Positions 1 through 8,681 are shown, counted from the stretch's first letter. The stretch: DNA of 64,000 bases from Streptomyces sp. H39-S7 (GCF_027158205.1 NZ_JAPVLU010000008.1:124001-188000); one strand, 5' to 3'. Numbers and translations: made by a program. Notes: generated from the letters alone by a model not told the origin.

Positions 1-147
1 AGCCACCACGTTCTACCGCCTTCGCCCGGTGTCCAGGGCTGGTTGGGGCCGAGTCACAACCGAAGGGCACGTCCTTGGGGACCGGTGCCTATCGGTGGTG
101 CGAGCGGCCTTGGTTTCCTGTGGACTACCGAAAAGTAACACCGGCGT

Positions 148-179
148 GCCGTGCGGGAGACCCCCGTCGCCCGCACGGC
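148..179. other. Stem-loop upstream of the beta-propeller gene
   Basis: A 10-bp inverted repeat, GCCGTGCGGG / CCCGCACGGC, with a 12-nt loop lies about 80 bp before the first gene. It has no U-run, so it may be the terminator of a gene left of the window or a structured 5' leader. The rest of bases 1-258 shows no convincing gene. Confidence 0.35.
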
Positions 180-258
180 GCCGCCCCGTATCCGTCCGAG
201 CCGCGGTGCACTTCCGGTCGGCGGGCCCCCGTTCGACGCCATCGACTCCGGAGTCTCC

Positions 259-1518
259 ATGAACGCATTCAAGCGCCCGAGGACCTCTCTCGTCCTGCTC
301 GCCGCGACCCTGGCCCTCACCGCCGTGTGCACCGCCCCGGCCGGCGCCGAGCAGCCCCGGGCCGCCGACCCCCTCCGGGAGGTGCTGTTCGTCGGGAACA
401 ACTGGGACGGCACGGCCGACGTGGTCCGCTCCACCGGCACCTTCGCGAAGGTCGGGCACGTCAATGTGATCCCCGACAAGGCGCAGCGGCTCACCGAGAT
501 CTACCTCAACCCGATCCGGCTGGCCATCTACCTCGCCATCCAGCAGGGCCCCGGCGAGGGCCACGACCAGTACGTCGACGACATGTACACCACGCCGGAC
601 GGACGTTCCGTGGTCGTCTCCCGCCCGAGTTTCGGTGATGTGGTCTCGCTCGACCTCGCGACGGGCAAGGTCAACTGGCGCTATCCGGTGTCGGGTTACC
701 GCTCCGACCACATGGCGCTGTCCCCCGACGGCCGGCGCGTCGTGGTCTCCGCCTCCCTGGCGAACGCGGCCTATGTGATCGACATCGAGACCGGCCGGCA
801 GCTCGGCTCCTTCCCGACGGGCGCCAAGCCGCACGAGAACGTCTTCACCCATGACGGCAGATACCTGTGGAACATGTCGATCGGCGAGGTCCAGACGAAC
901 CTCGACGACCCGCTGTGGGACTGGACCAAGGGCGACCGGCACATCACCGTCGTCGACGGCGCCACCTACCAGCCGGTCCGGACCATCGACATGCGGGCCC
1001 GCCTCAACGCGTTCGGCCGCTCGGACCTCTCCAACGCCGTGCGGCCGGTGGCGTTCTCCCCGGACTGGTCGAAGCTGTACTTCCAGGTGTCGTTCTTCAA
1101 CGGCTTCGTCGAGTACTCCGTCGCCACGGACAAGATCACCCGTGTCAAGACCCTGCCGGTGAACCCGGCCACGAATCCGGACCGGACCACCTGGCCCAAC
1201 GACTCGCGCGACCACGGGCTGTCGATGAGTCCGGACGGTGCCAAACTGTGCGTCGCCGGCACCGTGGACGACTACGCCACGGTCGTCGACCGGGCCACCT
1301 TGCAGGAGGGTCCGCTCGTCCCGGCGTCGAAACCGTACTGGGCCACGCTGAGCGGGGACGGCAAGTCCTGCGTCATCTCCGAGAGCGGAGCGAACCAGAT
1401 CACCGCGATCGACTTCGCCACCGGACAGAAGATCCTCTCCGTCCCCGTCGGCTACCACCCCCAGCGGGTCCGCCTCGGCCACGTGGCCGCCGACTGGACC
1501 GGACCGGCCGCCGGCTGA
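259..1518 (+). CDS. Secreted YVTN/YncE-like beta-propeller protein
   Basis: Protein of 419 aa. A typical Sec signal peptide (about residues 1-30, ending TAPAGA) precedes repeated blades of the form TPDGRSVVVS, SPDGRRVVVS, HDGRYLWN, SPDGAKLCVA and SGDGKSCVIS, the signature of seven-bladed YVTN/YncE-type propellers. The ATG at 259 was chosen because longer in-frame extensions only add unstructured sequence before the signal peptide. Such proteins usually bind ligands or partners outside the cell; no catalytic motif is visible, so the substrate is unknown. The gene is monocistronic: a strong hairpin follows and the next gene converges on it. The family is clear, the role is not. Confidence 0.75.
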   Translation: MNAFKRPRTSLVLLAATLALTAVCTAPAGAEQPRAADPLREVLFVGNNWDGTADVVRSTGTFAKVGHVNVIPDKAQRLTEIYLNPIRLAIYLAIQQGPGEGHDQYVDDMYTTPDGRSVVVSRPSFGDVVSLDLATGKVNWRYPVSGYRSDHMALSPDGRRVVVSASLANAAYVIDIETGRQLGSFPTGAKPHENVFTHDGRYLWNMSIGEVQTNLDDPLWDWTKGDRHITVVDGATYQPVRTIDMRARLNAFGRSDLSNAVRPVAFSPDWSKLYFQVSFFNGFVEYSVATDKITRVKTLPVNPATNPDRTTWPNDSRDHGLSMSPDGAKLCVAGTVDDYATVVDRATLQEGPLVPASKPYWATLSGDGKSCVISESGANQITAIDFATGQKILSVPVGYHPQRVRLGHVAADWTGPAAG

Positions 1519-1522
1519 CGAT

Positions 1523-1553
1523 CCTCGCCCCGCGGCACTACCGCGGGGCGAGG
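1523..1553. terminator. Bidirectional hairpin terminator overlapping a 3' coding end
   Basis: A perfect 13-bp inverted repeat (CCTCGCCCCGCGG / CCGCGGGGCGAGG) with a 5-nt loop lies between two convergent genes. Its right arm encodes the last residues and stop codon of the minus-strand membrane protein (stop at 1538-1540), so terminator and coding sequence are shared. Confidence 0.75.
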
Positions 1554-2296
1554 TTGCCGACGAGGGTCAGGAACAGGTGCAGGTTCGCGATATCGCTGAG
1601 CGCGTCGTCGGACCACGGGCTGGACGCGCCGGCCCTCATGACGCGCACCCTGCCCGCGGCGACACGGCACTCCTGGAGGTCGGACCAGGGCAGCTCGCCC
1701 TTGCCGCGGGTGTGCAGGCCCGTGCTGGAGAGCGTGTGGGGGCCGAAGTTCACCGTCCGGCCCTCGATGACCGCCTCCAGGGACGTCTGGCCCTGGGCCC
1801 GCACCACCGCGTGCTGCATCCACGGTCCCCAAGTCTGGGGGTTGTCGTAGAACTCCGTGATCGTCGCGCTCGTGATGCCCGGGCCCACCACGGAGTAGCG
1901 ATAGGTGGTGGGGCCGGGCACCCCGTTGACGAACGTCTGGGTGATGTCCTGGAAGAGGCGGACGGACTCCCAGCGCAGGACGGTGGCACCGGCGCCGAAC
2001 TGCGGGTGCACGATCAGTCCGTGCTCGAACAGGAACAGGCGCTTCGCGGCCTGCTTCCGGCTGAAGTTCGGCAGTCGGCGCAGCCACCAGTAATACAGCA
2101 GGCCCGGCAGGACGAGCATCGCCAGAAGGTGGACGGTCAGGAAGATGTGCAGGGCCACGAGGACCCTGCCGATCGGCTTGGGGGCGAACTCGGCCTGCAG
2201 AGCGCCGAGCTGGTGCCGGGCCGCCAGTTCACCGGCCTCGGCCGGCAGCCGCTTCGGCGGTGTCACGGGCGCTGTCCTCGATCGGTCGGGGATCAT
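1538..2296 (-). CDS. Membrane-anchored DUF6585-type protein
   Basis: Protein of 252 aa. A soluble N-terminus of about 40 aa precedes one long or two short hydrophobic segments around residues 43-70 (VLVALHIFLTVHLLAMLVL...), then a cytoplasmic domain with repeated beta-rich, PH-like stretches (FEHGLIVHP, LRWESVRLF, VIEGRTVNFG, LPWSDLQECRV). From memory this pattern matches the actinobacterial DUF6585 group; that name needs a profile search. The start overlaps the stop of the upstream M20 peptidase (ATGA), so the two are translationally coupled and probably co-regulated by the divergent LysR protein. Molecular function unknown. Confidence 0.6.
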   Translation of the reverse strand: MIPDRSRTAPVTPPKRLPAEAGELAARHQLGALQAEFAPKPIGRVLVALHIFLTVHLLAMLVLPGLLYYWWLRRLPNFSRKQAAKRLFLFEHGLIVHPQFGAGATVLRWESVRLFQDITQTFVNGVPGPTTYRYSVVGPGITSATITEFYDNPQTWGPWMQHAVVRAQGQTSLEAVIEGRTVNFGPHTLSSTGLHTRGKGELPWSDLQECRVAAGRVRVMRAGASSPWSDDALSDIANLHLFLTLVGNLAPR

Positions 2297-3444
2297 CGCG
2301 GGACCCGCGCGATCAGTTCCGCCAGCAGCCGCGTACGGGGAACGATCCGATCGACCACGACGTGTTCGGAATCCGCGTGGGCTCCGCTGCCGACGCCGCC
2401 CAGGCCGTCCAGCGTGGGGCAGCCGACGCCCGCGGTGAAGTTGCCGTCCGAGGCACCGCCGACCGCGATCCCCCGCAGCGGCTCCTCACCGAGTTCCGCG
2501 GCGATGCCGGCGGCGAGCACGAACAGTTCGGCGGACGACTCCGGTTCCATGGGCGGTCGTCGGCTGCCGCCCAGCACCTCCAGCCGCGCCCCCGGCGTCC
2601 GGGCGGTCAACCCGCGCAGCAGAGCGTCCGTCCGGTCCTGCGCCGCCCGACTGGGCACCCGCACGTCCACCGATATCCGCGCGAGCGCGGGCACCGTGTT
2701 CACCGTGCTGCCTGCCACCAGGAGGGTGGGCGTGATGGTCACGGCTCCCATGGCGGATCCGGCGCTGTCCGGGTTCACGCCGTCCGCGGTGCCAACAGCT
2801 GCCGCGAGGCCGGCGACGGCCAGGACCTGATGAGCCGCCTCGACCGCGGCGTTGACCCCCTTCTCCGGCTCCAGCCCGGCATGCGCGGCCTTGCCGTGCA
2901 CCACCACCTCGTAGCGCGACGTGCCCTTGCGGGCGGTCTTCAACGCGCCCTGTCCGTTCGCGGAGGCCTCCAGTACGAAGGCGGCCGCGCAACCGCGCGC
3001 GGAGTGCTCGATCAACGCCTGGGACGTCGGCGAGCCCACCTCCTCGTCCCCGTTGACCAGCACGCACACACCGTCCAGGGACGGCAGCGACGCCAACGCG
3101 TGGAACATCTGCACCAGCCCCGCCTTCATGTCCAGGACCCCCGGACCGCGGGCCACCCCGTCCGCCACCGACCACGGGTGGCTGCGCAGTGACCCCGTCG
3201 GCCACACCGTGTCGTGGTGCCCCACCAGCAGCACCCGCGGCGTGCCGAACACCCACCGCAGGTGCGTCACTTCCTCGATCACGATCCTCTCCGGCGCGGC
3301 GCCCAGCAGCCTGGCGCCCAGGTCGCCGACCACGTCGGCGCTGCGGGCCAGCGCCTCGTGATCGGCGGAGAAGGACTCGCAGAGCACGAGTTCCTCCAGG
3401 TCGGCCAGCATCGCCGCCAACTCGACGGGCGCTCCCGCGGTCAC
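2293..3444 (-). CDS. M20 family metallopeptidase (carboxypeptidase G2-like)
   Basis: Protein of 383 aa, normal length for the CPG2/ArgE/DapE-like M20 family. Zinc ligands and catalytic residues are visible in order: the HxD pair in VGHHDTVW (H76, D78), the bridging aspartate in GPGVLDMKAG (D105), and the catalytic glutamate region NGDEEVGSPT (E134/E135). A dimerisation-lid stretch follows (KGTSRYEVVVHGKAAHAG). It likely hydrolyses the C-terminal amide of a glutamate-like or N-acyl amino acid; no signal peptide is seen, so it acts in the cytoplasm. GTG start with GGAG 8 nt upstream. It is the first gene of a two-gene operon with the DUF6585-like protein and is divergent from a LysR regulator. 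Confidence 0.85.
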   Translation of the reverse strand: MTAGAPVELAAMLADLEELVLCESFSADHEALARSADVVGDLGARLLGAAPERIVIEEVTHLRWVFGTPRVLLVGHHDTVWPTGSLRSHPWSVADGVARGPGVLDMKAGLVQMFHALASLPSLDGVCVLVNGDEEVGSPTSQALIEHSARGCAAAFVLEASANGQGALKTARKGTSRYEVVVHGKAAHAGLEPEKGVNAAVEAAHQVLAVAGLAAAVGTADGVNPDSAGSAMGAVTITPTLLVAGSTVNTVPALARISVDVRVPSRAAQDRTDALLRGLTARTPGARLEVLGGSRRPPMEPESSAELFVLAAGIAAELGEEPLRGIAVGGASDGNFTAGVGCPTLDGLGGVGSGAHADSEHVVVDRIVPRTRLLAELIARVPR

Positions 3445-3614
3445 CGGCCCGGCTCCATCTCAACTCGCGGTACCACCAGCACGCTGCCTCCTCGAATGTG
3501 AACGCGGGGGCGGCGGTATCACCGCGCGCCGGTCCGACCGGCGCGACCGCGGCCCCGGATGTGACGCTAGGACCGGAGCAGGCATTCCACCAGCGACTAG
3601 AATGCATCGCAGCC

Positions 3615-4529
3615 ATGACTGGGGGGAATGTGTTCGAGATCGACGCACTGCGTCTGCTCGTCGCCGTCGCCGACACGGGGTCGTTCACCCGGGCCGCGGC
3701 CCGGCTCGACTACACCCAGTCCGCCGTCTCCCGCCGGATCGCCTCCCTCGAACAGCGGTCAGGCGGCCCGCTGTTCGAACGACTCCCCCGCGGCGTACGC
3801 CTGAACCCGGCAGGCCATGCCCTGCACCATCACGCCGTGGAGGTGCTCGAGCGCCTGGCCCGGGCGGCCCAGGAGGTCGCCGCCATCCACGCGGGACAGG
3901 GCGGAACGCTGCGCGTCGGCGCGTTCGCGACTGCGAACATCTCGCTGGTGCCCGCCGCCCTGCGGGCGTTCCAGCGGTCGCGGCCGGACATCGACGTCAT
4001 CGCCGTCGAGGGCCGCAGCAACACCCTGACGCAACGCCTCGCCGACGGCGCCCTGGACCTTGCGGTGATCAGTGACTACCCGTCCGGTCTCCCGACGGCC
4101 GAGGGCGTCACGACGACCGAACTGCTGCGGGACGAGCTGCGCGTCCTCCTGCCCCGCGAGCACCCGCTGGCCGCGGCCGCGACGGTCGACCTGCGCGACC
4201 TGCGCGACGAGGCATGGATCCAGGACTCCCCCGCGGGCCGCCCGGCCATCCTCGACGACGCCTGCGGCCGGGCGGGCTTCACTCCCAGGAAGCTCATCAG
4301 GATCGCGGAATGGACCGGGAAGTTCGGCTACGTCGCCGCCGGCCTGGGGGTCGCGCTGGTTCCCGCCCTGGCCGCCCGGGCCGTGCCGGCCGAACTCGTG
4401 CTGCGCCCGCTCGACAACCCCCTCCCCCACCGCACCCTGCACACCGCGCTGCCCACCGCACCCCTGCCCGCGGCCCTGATCCTGCGAGACCGGCTGCACG
4501 CGATCGCCGACGGCACCACCACCCGCTGA
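3615..4529 (+). CDS. LysR-family transcriptional regulator
   Basis: Protein of 304 aa. The N-terminal winged helix spans about residues 6-65 (DTGSFTRAAARLDYTQSAVS then RRIASLEQ), with a LysR substrate-binding domain from about residue 90 (LRVGAFATANISLVPAAL; later VAAGLGVALVPALA). The ATG at 3615 is given; a GTG at 3630 preceded by a G-run is an equally possible start. It is divergent from the M20 peptidase operon with about 170 bp between them, the classical layout for a LysR protein controlling its neighbour and itself. The effector is probably an amino acid or peptide derivative, by inference from the peptidase. Confidence 0.85.
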   Translation: MTGGNVFEIDALRLLVAVADTGSFTRAAARLDYTQSAVSRRIASLEQRSGGPLFERLPRGVRLNPAGHALHHHAVEVLERLARAAQEVAAIHAGQGGTLRVGAFATANISLVPAALRAFQRSRPDIDVIAVEGRSNTLTQRLADGALDLAVISDYPSGLPTAEGVTTTELLRDELRVLLPREHPLAAAATVDLRDLRDEAWIQDSPAGRPAILDDACGRAGFTPRKLIRIAEWTGKFGYVAAGLGVALVPALAARAVPAELVLRPLDNPLPHRTLHTALPTAPLPAALILRDRLHAIADGTTTR

Positions 4530-4562
4530 CAGCCCCGGCGACCGGACGCCGCGGGCCCCGCG

Positions 4563-5645
4563 TCAGCGAGCGGCGCGCTGGGTGACCCGGCCCTGAGCGT
4601 CCGCGAGCAGGAAGGCGGACCGGTGCGCGTCCGACACGGTCACGCGGATGAGCGGGGCCTTGGTCCCCGGGTCGTGGCCGACGGCGATGCGCCAGGTGCC
4701 GGTGTCACCGATACCGGACGTGGCGCGCGCTTCACGCACCAGGCCGGGGAGCCGTTCGTACGGCAGGGTGCGCAGATCGATCGACGGGTTCGAGGCGCTC
4801 GCGTCCCGCGGGCCGATGCCGCGGGCCGACATCCGGTGCTCCTCGATGGTGAACTCGACGGCCGTCGGTGAGTGTGCCGCGATCATCGCGGCGGCGGTCC
4901 GGCGCATCTGCCCGTCCAGCAGCATCGACTCCGACGTCTCCGTGGTCGTCGCGCTCAGCGAGAAACTGCTCGTCGAGGGCGAGGAGGCTCCCGTGCCTCC
5001 GGCCCGCACCCCGCCCTCGTCGTCGAACAGTTCCGCGCGGAAGAGCAGAACGACGACCGCCGCGCCGACGAGCAGTCCCGCGACGCCGATCAGGCAGCAC
5101 GAGCCCCACGTGTTCGGATCCGTCACCACAGCGGACTCCGGGGCGGAGTCCAGCCGCGCTTCGGCCGCCCTGGCGGCCCACTCCGGATCGGGCTCGGTGA
5201 TGATCCTGGTGGCCCACGGCTCGTCGGCGGGATACTCGACCACCACGATGCCGCGGGGCCGGTAGTCGGGGACGTCGACCAGGTTGATCGGCTGGGAGAA
5301 CTCCACCCGGTAGGCCGCACGGTCGTCGGGCGCCACCGTCAGGACGAATCTGATCGGAACGTCCGCCGACTCACCGCTGGTGGCCCGCCGGCTCTCGATC
5401 ATGGCGAGGGCCCGATGCTTTTCCCGCCGTGGCGTCCGCGCGCGTTTCCGTCGCGCCGCGAGCGTCATCACCACGAGCGTGAGCGCGAAAAGGCCGCCGC
5501 CGGCGCACCACAGGGCTACGTCCCGGATCACGATTCCGACGACGACGCACGCCGCGGCGGCACCGGCCATTGCGGCGGCCAGGAATCCACGGGCCAGGAC
5601 GGCCGGGCCCGCACGACGGGGACCGGGGGTTTCAGTGATGGTCAC
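4563..5645 (-). CDS. Uncharacterised membrane protein (three TM segments)
   Basis: Protein of 360 aa that I do not assign to a named family. Two hydrophobic helices lie near the N-terminus (about residues 18-40 and 45-65), followed by a basic stop-transfer stretch (ARRKRARTPRREKHR). A soluble domain of about 110 aa contains YRVEFSQPINLVDVPDYRPR; a third helix is near residue 190 (CCLIGVAGLLVGAAVVVLLF). After a Ser/Thr-rich linker comes a C-terminal domain of about 130 aa. The architecture suggests a surface-exposed C-terminal domain. The ATG start matches a short, mildly basic N-terminus. It is transcribed alone, convergent with the LysR gene. Confidence 0.6.
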   Translation of the reverse strand: MTITETPGPRRAGPAVLARGFLAAAMAGAAAACVVVGIVIRDVALWCAGGGLFALTLVVMTLAARRKRARTPRREKHRALAMIESRRATSGESADVPIRFVLTVAPDDRAAYRVEFSQPINLVDVPDYRPRGIVVVEYPADEPWATRIITEPDPEWAARAAEARLDSAPESAVVTDPNTWGSCCLIGVAGLLVGAAVVVLLFRAELFDDEGGVRAGGTGASSPSTSSFSLSATTTETSESMLLDGQMRRTAAAMIAAHSPTAVEFTIEEHRMSARGIGPRDASASNPSIDLRTLPYERLPGLVREARATSGIGDTGTWRIAVGHDPGTKAPLIRVTVSDAHRSAFLLADAQGRVTQRAAR

Positions 5646-5866
5646 GGGGCGATTGTCCCGTTAACAGGCCTTCACCGAAAGATCTTTGAGTAAACCGCCG
5701 GTGGAACAGCCGGAGTCCTCACGAATGAGTTCGGCATTCATGTCCGGGACACCGGACCTTTCGTCCGGAGGACTTCTGCGGTCGGCATGACCCTCGTAGA
5801 GTGCCCCATTCCGGCAAGAAATCCGGGTGAGGATTCTCACCCCAAATGTATTGCTATGGAGTTGAT

Positions 5867-6691
5867 GTGCGCAGCATGCTGTCGTCGACGATGAGCCCCG
5901 GGGAAGCGGCGGACCCCCGTCCGCCGCGCAGGGGCAGAATCCGCCGGTCCGCGATCGCGAGTGTCCTCAGCGCGGCGGCTCTCGTGATGGTGCTCCCGAC
6001 CGACGCGAGCGCCTCCGTCCTCGCGCCGCTGCCCCAGAACGCCGACGGGCTCGAGCAGACCTTCTCCCCGGCCTTCGACTACGACGGGGACGGCTGCTAC
6101 GCGACCGCCGCCATCGGCGCCGACGGCACCCTCAACCCCGGCCTGAAGCCCGGCGGGGACGTCAACGGGCACTGCCACGACTACCCGCAGCTGGCGAACG
6201 CCAACACGTACTCGCGCGAGAAGTGCAACAACGGCTGGTGCGCGGTGGTGTACGCGGGCTACTTCGAGAAGGACCAGGCCACCCTCGGGCCCGCGGCCAT
6301 CGGGCACCGGCACGACTGGGAACACGTCGTGGTCTGGATCAACGACAACCAGGTCCAGTACGTCTCCACCTCGCAGCACAGCGGATGGAAGGCGTACCCC
6401 CGGTCGGCGGTGCGCTTCGACGGGTCCCACCCGAAGGTCGTCTACCACAAGGACGGCGCCTCGACGCACTTCTTCCGCCTCGCGAACTCCAACGACGAAC
6501 CGCCGGAGAACGTCACCGGTAGCTGGTCCTATCCGCGCCTGGTCGGCTGGAACGGGTACCCGGCAGGTTTGCGCGACAAGCTCATGAACGCGGACTTCGG
6601 CTCGGCCACGATCAAGATTTCGGACAGCACCTTCAACGACGCCCTCAACAACTCCAAGCCCGCCGGGATCCCGTTCGACCCCTACGCCTGA
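5867..6691 (+). CDS. Secreted NPP1/NLP-family protein (necrosis- and ethylene-inducing-like)
   Basis: Protein of 274 aa. The hallmark heptapeptide GHRHDWE is present at residues 146-152, and two cysteine-containing stretches (GHCHDYP, REKCNNGWCAVVYAGYF) fit the NPP1 fold. The N-terminus is long and basic (PRRGRIRRSAIASVLSAAAL), ending at a signal-peptidase-like SASA, so export is expected. I chose GTG 5867, which has GGAG 5 nt upstream, over the in-frame ATG at 5846, which has no ribosome binding site. NLPs of plant pathogens bind glycosylinositol phosphorylceramide and lyse eudicot membranes; whether this saprophyte-type version is cytolytic cannot be told from sequence. Confidence 0.85.
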   Translation: MRSMLSSTMSPGEAADPRPPRRGRIRRSAIASVLSAAALVMVLPTDASASVLAPLPQNADGLEQTFSPAFDYDGDGCYATAAIGADGTLNPGLKPGGDVNGHCHDYPQLANANTYSREKCNNGWCAVVYAGYFEKDQATLGPAAIGHRHDWEHVVVWINDNQVQYVSTSQHSGWKAYPRSAVRFDGSHPKVVYHKDGASTHFFRLANSNDEPPENVTGSWSYPRLVGWNGYPAGLRDKLMNADFGSATIKISDSTFNDALNNSKPAGIPFDPYA

Positions 6692-7004
6692 CATCAACTC
6701 AGCACCGTGGGGCCCCCGTTGCGCACGTTCTCGAATGCACACGCGAAGTGCGAGTGTTCGACTCAATACGGTTGATTCTCGGCCAGATTCCCCAGGCGCG
6801 GTAGCCGTGCGTAGATCGCTCGCGTACGTTCAGTTCTCGTTGCACATGGCCAGCAGCGACAGCGGAGGTTCGGCCGTCGTCCCGTGGGGGGAACGGCGGC
6901 CGGGCTTCCGGCTCGACCCCCGCACCCACCCCAGCCCCTCGCTTGCGGTGCCGGCGACCTCATGTTTTAGTAAATGAACGTGCATTTACTCGCTTCAGGG
7001 AGTC
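6692..7004. other. Intergenic region with TetR operator at its right end
   Basis: About 310 bp without a convincing gene. A short frame from 6735 to 6977 has no ribosome binding site and no recognisable protein. The right end carries the 6969-6990 palindrome and the promoter of the TetR-SDR operon. No strong terminator hairpin is visible after the NLP gene; only imperfect GCAC/GTGC pairing near 6737-6752. Confidence 0.5.
6969..6990. promoter_or_regulatory. Palindromic operator of the TetR-SDR operon
   Basis: A 22-bp near-perfect palindrome: arms AGTAAATG and CATTTACT around a central ACGT, with only one mismatched pair. It lies 14 bp upstream of the TetR GTG start, the usual place for a TetR auto-repression site. 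The AT-rich site stands out sharply from its surroundings. Confidence 0.75.
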
Positions 7005-7625
7005 GTGGTGACAGGACGTCCTCGGGGAGTGCATGACTCGGCGATCCTGCGGACGACGGCGGAGGTGATCGGCCGCGTCGGTCCCTCGCGGCTGACCTTG
7101 GCGGTGGTGGCCCGCGAGGTGGGGATGGTTCCCGCCACCCTCGTGCAGCGGTTCGGATCCAAGCGCGGCCTGCTCCTGGCGCTGGCCGAGCAGTCGGCGA
7201 AGGACGCGGACGCGCTGTTCGGGCGCGCGCGACCGGCACACGAGTCGCCCCTGCAGGCGCTCGTGACGCTGACAGTGGAGTCGATGGCTCCCATGTCCTC
7301 CCCCGAGGCGTACGCCAACCACCTGGCCTTCCTGTGCGTCGATCTGACCGACCCGCCGTTCCACCAGCACGCCCTGGCCGTGCAGCAGGTCCAACGGCGA
7401 GCCGTGGAGAGCCTGCTGGCGGAAGCGGTGTCCACCGGCGCGCTCCGCGCCGGAACCGATGTCGCCGCGCTGACGCGGTCCGTGCAGGCGGCTGCCGCGG
7501 GCACAGGTCTGATGTGGGCCCTCGACCGCCAGGGCACCCTGGCGGAGCGGCTCGAGCAGGGGATCGAGACCGCGCTCTCCTCCCACCTCCCACCCCACGA
7601 CCGGCCGGCCCAGGAGAAACCGTGA
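7005..7625 (+). CDS. TetR/AcrR-family transcriptional repressor
   Basis: Protein of 206 aa, normal TetR length. The N-terminal helix-turn-helix spans about residues 15-60 (PSRLTLAVVAREVGMVPATL then VQRFGSKRGLL); the rest is a variable ligand-binding domain. Tandem GTG codons at 7005 and 7008 are both possible starts; GGG just upstream serves either. The stop overlaps the start of the following SDR gene (GTGA), so the two form an operon, and the palindrome at 6969-6990 is the probable self-operator. The natural ligand is likely the SDR substrate or product (inference). Confidence 0.88.
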   Translation: MVTGRPRGVHDSAILRTTAEVIGRVGPSRLTLAVVAREVGMVPATLVQRFGSKRGLLLALAEQSAKDADALFGRARPAHESPLQALVTLTVESMAPMSSPEAYANHLAFLCVDLTDPPFHQHALAVQQVQRRAVESLLAEAVSTGALRAGTDVAALTRSVQAAAAGTGLMWALDRQGTLAERLEQGIETALSSHLPPHDRPAQEKP

Positions 7626-8536
7626 GCAACGAGGACACCCGGCCACTGACCGGAAGAGTGGCCCTGGTCGCCGGAGGCACCAGGGGCGGCGGACGGGGTA
7701 CCGCCGTCGCCCTCGGCGCCGCGGGGGCAACGGTGTACGTCACCGGTCGCAGCACTGCCGCCGGACGCTCCGACCTGGACCGGTCCGAGACCATCGAGGC
7801 CACCGCGCAGGCGGTCACCGCCGCCGGAGGGCTGGGAATCCCCGTGCGCACCGACCACAGCCGCCCGGACGAGGTCCGCGCCCTGGTCGAACGCGTCGCC
7901 ACGGAACAGGACGGCCGGCTGGACATCCTGGTCAACTCCGTGTGGGGCGGCGATCCGCTCACCGACTGGGAGCACCCGCTGTGGGAGCAGAACCTGGACA
8001 CCGGGATCCGGCTGCTGCGGCAGGCGGTCGAGACCCATGTGATCACCAGCCGCTTCGCGCTTCCGCTGATGATCGCCCGTGAGCGCGGTCTGGTCGTCGA
8101 GGTGACCGACGGCAACACCGCCCGCTACCGCGGATCGTTCTTCTACGACCTCGCGAAGGCCTCCGTGATCCGCCTCGCCGTCGCGCAGGCGGCCGAACTG
8201 CGACCGCACGGCGTCGCCGCCGTCGCGATCACGCCGGGCTTCCTGCGGTCGGAGGCGCTGCTGGAGCACTTCGGCGTCACCGAGGACAACTGGCGGGACG
8301 GCGTGGCCAAGGACCCGAACTTCGCGCACTCCGAGACTCCGGCCTACCTGGGACGGGCGATCGCCGCGCTGGCGGCCGACCCCGACGTCATGGCCAAGAG
8401 CGGTCGGGCACTGGCCACCTGGGGCCTGTACGAGGAGTACGGATTCACCGACGCGGACGGCACACAGCCGGACTTCGCCGCCCACTGGGCCGCCTCCCTG
8501 GAGGAGGAGTACGGGCCGCTCGGAGAGCCGCTCTGA
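7622..8536 (+). CDS. SDR-family NAD(P)-dependent oxidoreductase
   Basis: Protein of 304 aa. The Rossmann glycine motif is VAGGTRGGGRG near the N-terminus, the NN-type stretch is LDILVNSVWGG, and the active-site YxxxK is in FFYDLAKAS. The usual catalytic Ser region is unusual (VEVTDGNTARYRGS), as in the larger SDR proteins of about 300 aa common in actinomycetes. Cytoplasmic oxidoreductase; substrate unknown. It is translationally coupled to the upstream TetR gene (GTGA overlap), so it is probably the enzyme that responds to that regulator's ligand, for example in detoxification of a carbonyl compound. Confidence 0.85.
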   Translation: MSNEDTRPLTGRVALVAGGTRGGGRGTAVALGAAGATVYVTGRSTAAGRSDLDRSETIEATAQAVTAAGGLGIPVRTDHSRPDEVRALVERVATEQDGRLDILVNSVWGGDPLTDWEHPLWEQNLDTGIRLLRQAVETHVITSRFALPLMIARERGLVVEVTDGNTARYRGSFFYDLAKASVIRLAVAQAAELRPHGVAAVAITPGFLRSEALLEHFGVTEDNWRDGVAKDPNFAHSETPAYLGRAIAALAADPDVMAKSGRALATWGLYEEYGFTDADGTQPDFAAHWAASLEEEYGPLGEPL

Positions 8537-8555
8537 CGTTTACTCAGCAGCGAAT

Positions 8556-8572
8556 TGTTCATGGATATGAAC
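8556..8572. promoter_or_regulatory. Palindromic site A upstream of alginate lyase
   Basis: TGTTCATGGATATGAAC, a hyphenated palindrome (TGTTCAT/ATGAACA with a 4-nt centre) just after the SDR stop. The same sequence with one change occurs in inverted orientation at 8682-8698. Two copies within 150 bp of one promoter in GC-rich DNA suggest an operator pair for a dedicated regulator; the regulator is unidentified. Confidence 0.6.
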
Positions 8573-8668
8573 AGAACGTAGTGACCTGAACCGGAGCGAA
8601 GAACTCCGCGCGCGGACAGGACCGTTGACGCTGCCATGGAGTCATGCTATTCAGATCTGGCGCACCGT

Positions 8669-8680
8669 TGGACTAGACCT
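8669..8680. promoter_or_regulatory. DasR/chi-box-like element before alginate lyase
   Basis: TGGACTAGACCT matches the core of the Streptomyces chitinase repeat / DasR-responsive element (TGGTCTAGACC) at all but one core position. It overlaps a TTGGAC that could be the -35 of the alginate lyase promoter. A similar placement is seen before the chitinase at 52.6 kb. Confidence 0.45.
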
Positions 8681-8681
8681 A

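Noticed and set aside
13..1482. Long open frame on the minus strand opposite the beta-propeller gene
   Set aside because: It only mirrors the codon bias of the plus-strand gene in GC-rich DNA; it has no ribosome site, no recognisable domain, and the plus-strand product has a clear signal peptide and repeats.
5742..5757. Short GTCCGG-N4-CCGGAC inverted repeat before the NLP gene
   Set aside because: Only 6-bp arms of a very common GC composition, distance to the start is over 100 bp; insufficient for an operator call.
6735..6977. 80-codon frame after the NLP gene
   Set aside because: No ribosome site, no conserved pattern, and it runs into the TetR operator; treated as intergenic.
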